Shown one piece after another: positions 56,527 to 64,000 of a DNA stretch of 64,000 nucleotides. A model generated the notes under the pieces. The model did no database searches, was not told the DNA's origin, and saw only the letters and a list, made by a program, of their open reading frames with translations. Every line of letters starts with the position of its first letter. Position 1 is the stretch's first letter. Made by a program: the position numbers and the translations under genes. The stretch comes from Pycnopodia helianthoides (Eukaryota > Echinodermata > Asteroidea > Forcipulatida > Asteriidae). The stretch is from the NCBI GenBank assembly GCA_032158295.1, contig CM063249.1, positions 1,272,501 through 1,336,500 of the forward strand. Reading direction: 5' to 3'.

Positions 56527-56767
56527 TTCTCACACATGTAACCCCCAAATGGACATACCACCATTCGAACAACAAACTGTGACGCAAGTAGAAGGCCTAA
56601 ATTGGTGTTTACAGCTTTCTCGCAGTCTGATAGATCGTCTTGCGGCTCGTGTAGACTGCCCAGAGTGCCAAGTGGCCCCACGGCTGTCAGATTCGTGACG
56701 TGGTCGCTCTTCTGGGTCGAGTTGTCTCTGGGACATTTCTCGAGTAGAACCACGGGCAGTAAAGGGA
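56527..56767 (-). CDS. SLC18-like exon 2 (luminal loop, TM2)
   Basis: Acceptor cttttttttcgtatag, donor gtaagt. It encodes VPLLPVVLLEKC, then a luminal loop of about 55 residues with sequons N-S-T and N-L-T, then TNLGLLLASQFVVRMVVCPF. In VMATs TM2 reads LLFASK; here the Lys is Gln. Phase 1 to phase 2. Confidence 0.9.
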
Positions 56768-57232
56768 CTATACGAAAAAAAAAGAAATACGTATATGTTC
56801 CTACAAAATTGTCTAGTATGTACAAAATATTTGTGTCTTTAGAGCTATACTAAATTGATGTTGTTTTCTTTTAAAGAAGACTAAGAAATTTAGTACAAAA
56901 TAACTAGAAATTTAGTACAAAATAACTTAAAATTATTATCAAAGAGAAAAACTCCGGAAAGACTAACAATTTGCTCATTTGGGTCAATTATTTTGGGGAA
57001 GGTTAAATTTGTTGCCAAGTTGTTGTTTTTTCAAAAGAATCTTTATATTTCTAACCGTCATCAGTAAAACAAAATTGAATAGACCATTTCAAAACCGTTT
57101 CGCTACTGACAGTGAAACTTATTTTCTATATCGTCAATTTATACGAAACAACTCGATACTACATCTTCATCCTCTTTCACATCCTATGATACGTTGTCTC
57201 TTTTGAAAAATAGCAGAATCGAATTAGCTTAC

Positions 57233-57338
57233 CAACGACAGTCAGAAGAGAGCTGTCTAGAACCATCGCAAACATTATCACAACAACAAGTAGACTTTGA
57301 GATTCCCGCACCTCTTGAATTTTCTTCCAAACACCCAT
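57233..57338 (-). CDS. SLC18-like exon 1 (start, TM1)
   Basis: Coding from ATG in a near-perfect Kozak context (ACCATGGG); two in-frame ATGs lie just upstream (57344 and 57365). It encodes MGVWKKIQEVRESQ then LLVVVIMFAMVLDSSLLTVV, TM1 with the conserved Asp. The donor is gtaagc. A good acceptor (ctctccccacag) ends at 57377, so a non-coding 5' exon probably lies upstream. Confidence 0.88.
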
Positions 57339-57439
57339 GGTCATATGCACTCTCAAACTAAACACCTTTCTTTACCCTGTGGGGAGAGGATATACAGAGA
57401 ATTGATTTGCAATTGTGCGTTTTGAATTATGATGTTGTC

Positions 57440-57713
57440 AGCGCTACGGCGGTGAATTCACGCCCACTGCCTTTCTAGAGGCCGCCTCCTGTTTTTCTTT
57501 TTTTTTTTCTCTAGGAGAAAAAATAAAATTTAAAATAAATAAGATCGTATTTTTAGACTTTAGCCCACCGAAAAACACGGAAAAAGCTGGCAACCATCTT
57601 GAAAAATAGCCCGGCCGGTTGTCTTAAAAGATACGTCGGACGGCCATTTAAAAAATATAAAAAAAATAAAAAGCGCTCCTCCTTCCTTATTTGAAAAAGG
57701 CAGGACGCTAAAC
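57440..57713 (+). mobile_element. GTTTAGCGTCC-ended MITE, copy 5
   Basis: cactgcctttctagaggccg at the left (extreme end diverged), ctggcaaccatcttgaaaaa inside and aggcaggacgctaaac at the right. It sits about 65 bases upstream of the transporter exon 1 acceptor, so close to its 5' end. Confidence 0.8.
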
Positions 57714-58076
57714 ATTATTATTAATTTGTTTTGCCTAATTGCCTGTTGCCACGACGAAAATGTAACTACCTCGCTGCATGCCCCAAAAAGCCAGGGAGAA
57801 AACCTCGCGCGATACACAACTAGTAATTTGGGTGATTAATTTTATTTTACCATCTGGCAGCCTTCACGTGTACAGCTTAAATGTGCGTTCGTGTTCCCTA
57901 CATTATTGACAATTACCAAAGTTTTTTAGTGCTACGTCAAAACAAGAAATTTATCACCTCGCCGTCTTCAATAAACAGAGGAAACCCTGATTAGTATTGG
58001 AAATACCTGGGAAACCCCGTGTGGGTAGAAAATGTGCAAAGGTCGATTTGGTTTGTTTCTGTATTTGTTTGTTTTA

Positions 58077-59024
58077 GACGAGTGGGATTTCTGAAAAAGG
58101 GCCTTGTATAAGGTTCAAGGAGCATTTTTGAGCAAAAGTGGGGAAACAGGTGTTTTAACATAATTTGGGTATGCTGATTCTGAAAAAACCGGTTCCCAGG
58201 CGAAATTTTGAATTTTTGACCATCTAATTTGCATAAACACAATGGCCGTAAAATTGCCAATTTTGAGCCTTTTTTAAACCATTTCCTGCAATATCTCTGT
58301 AACCCAGCAAGCAAAAATGACAAGTGATATGTCTGTACCTATATATTGAAGGTCAGAGAATATGATTAAGAACGCCATCATCTTGGTCTCCTTTGAGTCT
58401 AACTGAAGCCCTACTCTGCTAAATTGGAGCTCAACAGCTGCAAGCACTTCTTGTGCTTGTTCCATCGTGTTGGCATGGTTGGAGAAGAGACAATGTCATC
58501 AACCAAGTCCAGGTCAGTGATTACCACTGCTGGCACTCTCCAACTTCAGCAATTGATGGTGCTCCTTGAAGACTGCGATGCGGACCTTTTGGTGGCATCC
58601 TTGATTGTCTCTTCTCAAGATGGCATTGTCTCTTCTCAAGATGACTAGTCATTATGTTAAATAGCTTCAGGATAGACTATGACTTTAGTTAAGTTATCTG
58701 CCAGATTGGACTTGGTTCAGCAAGTGATATAGGAACTGGCAGAAGCTTGGCATCATAACAGCTGACAAGTGTTAACTGGACAACCGGCTTCATAGGCAGT
58801 AACAAGGCATCGGAGAACGTTTCTACCTGCCTTCAGGATAGTTGTTTTGTCTTTGTCAACTTTGTTTTGTTGGGCAGATATGGGGAAAAGAAATTCAATG
58901 GACCTGTTGCTTGGGAACCGGTTTTATCTGATTCAGCATAACAAAATTATGTAAAAAAGTCTGGTTCCCCACTTTTACTACAAAATGCCCCTAACAGTCA
59001 CAATTTTCAGAAATCCCACTAGTC
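58077..59024. mobile_element. TA-flanked inverted-repeat element (948 bp) with antisense LINE RT fragment
   Basis: Starts GACGAGTGGGATTTCTGAAA and ends with the inverse (TTTCAGAAATCCCACTAGTC), one mismatch in about 20 bases. It is flanked by TA on both sides, as in Tc1/mariner insertions. Arm B of the duplication lacks it. Inside on the - strand is a piece of a non-LTR reverse transcriptase: a DLDLVDDIV catalytic-type box and, one base out of frame, MEQAQEVLAAVELQFSRVGL. No transposase is visible, so it is a non-autonomous element that has captured LINE sequence or taken an insertion. Confidence 0.88.
58603..58648 (+). repeat. two-copy tandem repeat (about 22 bp)
   Basis: attgtctcttctcaagatgg is repeated once directly inside the TA-flanked element. 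Confidence 0.8.
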
Positions 59025-59230
59025 TATTTGTATTCGTCTGTAAGAAAATATGTATTTCAAAATGTACACTTTATTTTTAAACTTGCTGATTTAAACATAT
59101 CAGTTTTGTTGAAAAAAAGCAAAACAAACTTTCTTAACCTACGGCAAAAGCTTGTCAGCATGTACATGTATGTTGGGCACGTACCACGGGGGTGTTGCAA
59201 CCAAACAGGTCCCTCACTCTGCAGGGTTCT

Positions 59231-59740
59231 TAATAATAATATAATAAATATGATTTATAATGCGCCGAATCCACTCTGCAGAGTGCTCGAGGCGCAATGG
59301 AAGAAAGAGAAGGGACAAAATGAAGAATTAAGAATAGGAAACATTAAATAGGTGAGTCTTCAGGTAACGTTTAAATGTATCAACAGAAGTGCAATTTCTT
59401 ACAACCAGAGGGAGAACATTCCATAGAGCTGGACCAGCATGTGCAAAAGGCCGCTCCCCCCATACTTTTGTAGATTTGGGAATAACTAGAGAACCAGAGT
59501 TGGACGAACGTAAAGATCTGACAGGAGTGTACTTATGAACAAGCCCAACATTGTATTAAGGAGCAGAACCATTAACCGAGTGGAAGACAAGAAGCAATAT
59601 TTTAAATATGATGCGATCTTTTACTTGTTCAAATTTTTGACTCCACAAAATGGCCGACCGTGTTAGTTCTAGGAAAACCACGCAATTTCGAGGCATATTT
59701 GTGTGGATCATTGTATTCTACTTTTAAAACATCTGTCTAA
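59231..59740. repeat. interspersed repeat with (AAT)n head and gcgcc motif
   Basis: aataataatataataaatat, ataatgcgccgaatccactc, ggtgagtcttcaggtaacgt, acattccatagagctggacc. The layout is like the insert at 63646-63848. From about 59634 it runs into a TTAA-type fragment with tggccgaccgtgttagttct. Present only in arm A. Confidence 0.65.
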
Positions 59741-59826
59741 CCATACGCATTTTATAACAAACGATTACAAACGCTTTTTATAGACCAACTCGACCGATTC
59801 AAGGCAACGTGTAGGCCTACCTGTAA

Positions 59827-59904
59827 TGTTGTGCATTGGCCGTGGCGTTGTTGTGCATTGGCCGTGGCGTTGTTGTGCATTGGCCGTGGCACTGTTTTGC
59901 ATTG
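59827..59904 (+). repeat. 22-bp tandem repeat, 3.5 copies
   Basis: Unit gttgtgcattggccgtggcg tt, three copies and a diverged partial one. Arm B has a single copy (near 62434), so the array arose after the duplication. Confidence 0.9.
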
Positions 59905-60174
59905 GGTTGGCGTATGCAAAATCCTTTTGAAATAGCATCGATCAGTCAACAAAATATTGTGAATAATCTTTCTGGAAAAATCGGACCATGCAACTTTTAG
60001 GAGGGTCTATTAATTTGTGCAGCAGTCATGTTTTCAAAAGATAGAATTCTCTGACGAAAACAAAAATTGTAATAGGGACTTCCCTAGTGAGGTGTCTTAA
60101 TGCTATACGTGGTGATCTTTACACCAAACCACCCATTACTCAAGCTGTTTAGCCTTTGTATTTAATCAATCGCT

Positions 60175-60530
60175 GTGTTTTGGTTTTTTTTTATTAAAGG
60201 TATTTTTAAGGTATTTTTCTTCTACATTTTAACCTTTCTTGTATGCCCCTGTATGTGTATTTGTATGCGTATTTGTAATTTTTTGTATTGCTGTTTGTAT
60301 GTTTATATTTCAATGTATTGCTGTGCTCTTTTGGACCAGCTGGAGAGGAGAGCCTCTAGACAGGAACTGTGTTTCTTTCAGGCACTCCATCGGGCTCCAG
60401 CTGTTTCTTTTTCCTTCCTCTGTATTTTAATTGCTCATTGCTGTATCTTTTAATGTTTTTTACCTAATTAATATGCACTGGTGTACTTTTTATCTTTCCG
60501 GGTAATGAAATAAATATAAATATAAAAAAT
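60175..60530 (+). repeat. possible LINE 3' end
   Basis: AT-rich with a short frame reading LDQLERRASRQELCFFQAL, then gggtaatgaaataaatataa and an (AAATAT)n-like tail. The terminal simple repeat is typical of non-LTR elements; the family is not recognised. It lies exactly between the two duplication arms. Confidence 0.4.
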
Positions 60531-61155
60531 ATAGTAATTTTGGTAATTAATGTTATTTTACCATCTGGCAGCCTTCACGTGTACAGCTTAAATATGCGTT
60601 CGTGTTCCCTACATTATTGCCAATTACCAAAGTTTTTTTAATGCTACGTCAAAACAAGAAATGTATCACCTCGCCGTCTCCAATAACCAGAGGAAACCCT
60701 GATTAGTATTGGAAATACCTGGGAAACCCCGTGTGGGTAGAAAATATGCAAAGGTCGATTTGGTTTGTTTCTGTATTTGTTTGTATTCGTCTGTAAGAAA
60801 AAAGTGTTAACCATGACTACAAATTCTGTGTATCCTAAATTATAGGCTAAGACATTTATGCTGGCACCTCGAACGGGACATAAAGGGACATCGAACATTA
60901 TATGTTTACGTAAACATTTATGTGAATATTCACGATTTCGGCCGTGGCGCAATTATTTACGTAAATAGTTACATGAATATTTTACCGGTGACGGTAAAAC
61001 GCGTCTATATGTCTATATTGCATCGAGTCAAATTCAGAATCTGAAAAAGGTAATTGGTTTATTGTAGACTATTAATCCATGTCATTATACACTTCCTGTA
61101 ACGTGTGTACATTTCCTTGTTGCTTATTAAAATGGCGTTCATCGAAACCACCACG

Positions 61156-61262
61156 GCCCAATTTCGTGTCGGTGGTTTATAACACGTGAATTCTGTGCTT
61201 ACGGCCTATGTAACCAAGCGCCTCAAAACCGTGTGCAGAATTCTGTGGGAGATTGGGACAAG
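61156..61262. mobile_element. GGGCCCAATTTC-family short MITE
   Basis: cggcccaatttcgtgtcggt at the left, agaattctgtgggagattgg gac at the right; gtgaattctgtgcttacggc inside. Confidence 0.6.
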
Positions 61263-61771
61263 TTCACATGAACTTATGTTTTCTTCTTGTAACACCCTGC
61301 AGTTAGGGGCGTTGTCAGCACATGCTGACATATTTTAATATTTCCATTGTCTTAACCACATCGTACACACCGGTCAGCTCATCGCTTTGATATCCTATGC
61401 TGGACCAGTCCACACGTCCTAGAGGGGGTTGTTTTCAGTGATTTGGTTAGAAGTGGCAGGACAAAACTCTGCCAGCATCCTTTTTGTACACTCTGTATGT
61501 CACTTGTCAATGGTAGATACAATGGAATTATAAAACTTATTTAATTAAGCAAACAAATGAGCTTAAAAGTAACCCAGGCACAACCTGGACTTTTAAACAA
61601 CAAACTTAGACAAACAAATTGTTGAAAAAAGAAGCAAAACAAACCCTCTTAACCTACGGCAAAAGCTTGTCAGCATGTACATGTATGTTGGGCACGTACC
61701 ACGGGGGCGTTGCAACCAAACATGTCCCTCACTCTGCAGGGTTCTTAACGATGAAACTTCATTGATTTTGT

Positions 61772-62190
61772 GGCGTGTCGTGGCCGAGCGGATAAGACAC
61801 CGGACTCAAGGTCTGGTGTTTCTGATCAGCAGCGTGTGGGTTCGAGTCCCAGTCGTGACACTTGTGTCCTTAAGCAAGACACTTAACCATTATTGCTTCG
61901 TCCTCCGGATGGGACGTAAAGCCGTTGGTCCCGTGTGTTGTGTAATGCACGTAAAAGAACCCAGTGCACTTATCGAAAAGAGAAGGGGTTGGCCCCGGTG
62001 TTCCTGGTTTGATTGGCAGCATATTGCGCCACAGCACCTTGTAAACCATTACATGGTGCTATGTAAAGGAAAAAAGGGTCCCATACTTCAAAACGTAGCT
62101 CCACATAACTGGAAATATATATATATATCAGCGCTTAGAAACGCCTGTATTAAGCGCTATAATTGTTATTATTATTATTATTATTATTGA
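61772..62190 (+). mobile_element. tRNA-Leu-derived SINE, copy 5 (full length)
   Basis: Head cgtgtcgtggccgagcggat (A box), anticodon-arm-like ccggactcaaggtctgg (tRNA-Leu CAA type), B box gggttcgagtccc. The body is gacacttgtgtccttaagca, ggatgggacgtaaagccgtt, cagtgcacttatcgaaaaga, ggcagcatattgcgccacag. The tail has atcagcgcttagaaacgcct and (ATT)n. Best copy in the window. Confidence 0.93.
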
Positions 62191-62599
62191 TTTCCACATG
62201 GATTATTCCCATACCAGATATTTGTTATAATCATACACCGTTTAACTTCACCAACCTGTAATTATTCTCACGACTTCGCCGACAGTTTAATTAATAGCGG
62301 AAACTAGGTGATGGTGTTGTTTAATACTAATCCGTGAACTTCAAACTGATTGATGGTAGGCCTACACCACTCCTACGGCTATCGTCCACAGAGTGTAACA
62401 CTATGTCAGTCGGAAGCTATAGATGCATTTATGTTGTGCATTGACCGCGGCATGTAGTACAAAGACCTTTTGAAATAGCATCAGATCGTTCAACAAAATA
62501 TTGTGAATAATCTTTTAGGAAAAATCCGACCATGCAACTTCCAAGTGGTAAAATTGAAACTTTTGTGCATGCAGTGAGCAGTCATTTTTCAATATATAT

Positions 62600-63430
62600 A
62601 ATCGTATGCAAGAAGAAGAAATCGTCACTCGTACCACAAAGTGACCTACCTTTTTGCAAATCGTTTTTATTTTTTCACAAATTATTAGTTTACTCATTGC
62701 TGTTAATATTTTCAGCAAGTTTTAGTACCTAATACGTAATTGTTTCGTAATTGCACTAATTAGTAGGAACGACGTATCACTAAATTAGCCATTTTGAATT
62801 TTTTACGAAGTGACCTCGCGACAGGTCTCATATGCATTGTGTTTGTACACAGTGCTCTGCGGGCAAAACTCATTTTTCATTTTCACAAAGTGACGTTTGT
62901 GTTTAGGAATTAGTTACTAATTAAAATAGTTGCTGGAATGAAAACACATTGACATTTCTATACGAATTAAGTAGTAAGCTTTATTTTTTAATAAACAAAT
63001 TAAACAAAAATCAGTTAGCAGACTCCGAATTGGCAGTTTGAAAAATAGTACAACTTTAATTGCGTTTTTCTCGAAACATGTTTTGTTTTGTTTTTTGTTT
63101 TTTTGCTGTCATAACATGTTTTTGACGGGGAGATATTTGGTTCGTTCCTGTAAGTCAATCCAAACGGCATTGAAGTTGATCGTTTGACTGTTGTGTGTGG
63201 AATGCAATGTTGACAGCTAATGACGTCATGTTTCACTGTTCTCAGTCCTCTAAAAGTTTACCCAAATATTTTAATGGAAGGTTAGTATAGAAACTTTTAT
63301 TTGATTACCGTTTCATAAATACTTTAGGTCTATCTATTGACAAATCAGTGCATCACGAAAATGGAATTGGTCTTAGAGCCCCTCTTTAATCCTCTAATTG
63401 CTATAGTGATAAAAATGGTGTGCCAATTTG
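62600..63430. other. intergenic sequence, no gene seen
   Basis: AT-rich; short open frames only. I see no repeat boundary or coding signal. Confidence 0.5.
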
Positions 63431-63435
63431 TTACA

Positions 63436-63946
63436 GACCAGTCCGTACGCGCAAGTGCACTGTATAGACTCCCGAGTCAGAATGTTGTGCCCATTTAGAC
63501 CAGTCCGTACGCGCAAGTGCACTGCAAAGACTCCCGAGTCAGAATGGTGTGCCCATTTAGACCAGTCCGTACGCGCAAGTGCACTGTAAAGACTCCAGAG
63601 TCAGAATGTTGTGCCCATTTAGACCAGTCCGTACGCGCAAGTGCATGTAATAATAATAGTGATACTTATATAGCGCACGTTCCGTCTTTCGACGCTCGCG
63701 GCGCTTTGGGAAAAGGGAAACGAATAAACAAATAACCAGACAAAACATACAAAACCAAATTAGAGTACACCATTTGTTCAAATAAATAGGTTTTCAACCG
63801 AGTTTTAAAACTATCCAAGGAAGGTGATTGGCGAATTTCAATGGGTGAGACTCCCGAGTCAGAATGGTGTGCCCATTTAGACCAGTCCGTACGCGCAAGT
63901 GCAATGTAAAGACTCCCGAGTCAGAATGTTGTGCCCATTTAGACCA
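63436..63946 (+). repeat. 62-bp minisatellite, five copies, split by an insertion
   Basis: Unit of 62 bp beginning GACCAGTCCGTACGCGCAAG. Copies start at 63436, 63498, 63560, 63622 and 63880, plus a five-base stub. Copy 4 is interrupted after gtgca and continues at 63849 with gactcccgag. Copies differ at one or two bases (for example aatgttgtg or aatggtgtg). Confidence 0.95.
63646..63848 (+). mobile_element. interspersed repeat inserted in the 62-bp minisatellite
   Basis: About 200 bp: taataataatagtgatactt, atatagcgcacgttccgtct, cgctcgcggcgctttgggaa and aggttttcaaccgagtttta. It has the (TAA)n head and tatagcgc/ggcgctt hallmark of the repeats at 59231 and of the SINE tails. It falls within copy 4 of the array. 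Confidence 0.85.
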
Positions 63947-64000
63947 TGGGGGTCTACAGTGAAGGGATTCGGGGAAGGTCCCTTTGCTTACGTGTGTATA

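Larger units (their letters stand above)
41428..57338 (-). other. SLC18-like vesicular amine transporter gene (13 exons seen, one more tentative)
   Basis: A spliced - strand gene for a 12-TM major-facilitator protein related to VMAT/VAChT (SLC18), which exchange luminal protons for amines in secretory vesicles. Matching blocks in order are LVVVIMFAMVLDSSLLTVV (TM1), a luminal loop with two N-glycosylation sequons, NLGLLLASQFVVRMVVCPF (TM2), GRLMHG (TM4), GLGVIGYRFRDDDEQRG, GMLEPSLPVWMIQNM (TM7), WQLG...FLPSG, VDSTCS (TM10), YGASSALITMTFSLGF (TM11) and FTPLCIFLR (TM12 end). TM1 Asp, TM4 Arg, TM7 Glu and TM10 Asp are kept, but the TM2 Lys and TM11 Asp of VMAT2 are replaced by Gln and Thr. About 460 residues are accounted for, against about 515 in VMAT. 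The substrate is unknown. Exon 7 has an apparent frameshift, so either an assembly error or early decay is possible. Confidence 0.88.
57821..60037 (+). repeat. local direct duplication, arm A
   Basis: Segments 57821-58074, 59027-59050, 59108-59230 and 59892-60037 match, in order and orientation, the arm B segments 60532-60782, 60783-60800, 61621-61748 and 62432-62592. Between them this arm holds a 948-bp TA-flanked element and a separate repeat at 59231-59740. Confidence 0.88.
60532..62592 (+). repeat. local direct duplication, arm B
   Basis: Second arm of the duplication; it keeps the uninterrupted site for the TA element at 60781-60784. About 800 bases not in arm A lie at 60806-61620, and a SINE occupies 61772-62190 near the point where arm A has another repeat. 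Confidence 0.88.

Noticed and set aside
61779..61862. Functional tRNA-Leu gene
   Set aside because: Head is tRNA-Leu-like, but the same unit with an identical 3' body recurs four more times, so it is a SINE.
1..64000. CRISPR array or bacterial operon
   Set aside because: The tandem arrays have no repeat-spacer structure, and the genes are spliced eukaryotic genes.

Overview
This is a eukaryotic (metazoan) genomic window with intron-rich genes and no prokaryotic features. The encoded proteins are animal families: a KIF12-type kinesin and an SLC18 vesicular amine transporter relative. The dense background of short TTAA-flanked and other inverted-repeat elements, tRNA-Leu-derived SINEs and CR1/L2-like LINE 3' ends is what I would expect from an echinoderm, most likely a sea star. 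That taxonomic call is inference from remembered repeat motifs, not from a search.

Two spliced genes run towards each other. On the + strand, 3627-32700 holds 17 phase-consistent coding exons of a KIF12-like kinesin. Nine exons carry the motor, with P-loop, switch I and switch II intact. They are followed by a KIF12-type coiled coil and then an unusually long Q/S/P/N/G-rich tail ending in a short helical segment and a basic C-terminus. The initiator exon was not found. On the - strand, 57338-41428 holds at least 13 exons of an SLC18 (VMAT/VAChT)-like 12-TM transporter, from a Kozak ATG to a stop codon with AATAAA four bases beyond it. One short exon before the last is only tentatively placed, and one exon carries an apparent one-base frameshift. 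The transporter has lost both partners of the TM2 Lys/TM11 Asp charge pair known from VMAT2, while keeping other key charged residues.

The rest is introns, UTR and intergenic DNA full of repeats. There are several MITE families: TTAA-flanked; hAT-like with an 8-bp target duplication; GTTTAGCGTCC-ended; GGGCCCAATTTC-ended; and CCAGGCCTGGAATTTC-ended. There are five tRNA-Leu-derived SINE copies, two of them split by younger TTAA elements. There is a CR1/L2-like reverse-transcriptase remnant. Four tandem arrays stand out: 19 bp in the kinesin 3' region, 42 bp directly upstream of the transporter's last exon, a G-rich hexamer with a 114-bp higher-order period in a transporter intron, and 62 bp at the right end. 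The right end (57.8-62.6 kb) is a local direct duplication of about 2 kb whose two arms carry different insertions. One is a 948-bp TA-flanked inverted-repeat element containing an antisense LINE reverse-transcriptase fragment, with the empty site preserved in the other arm.
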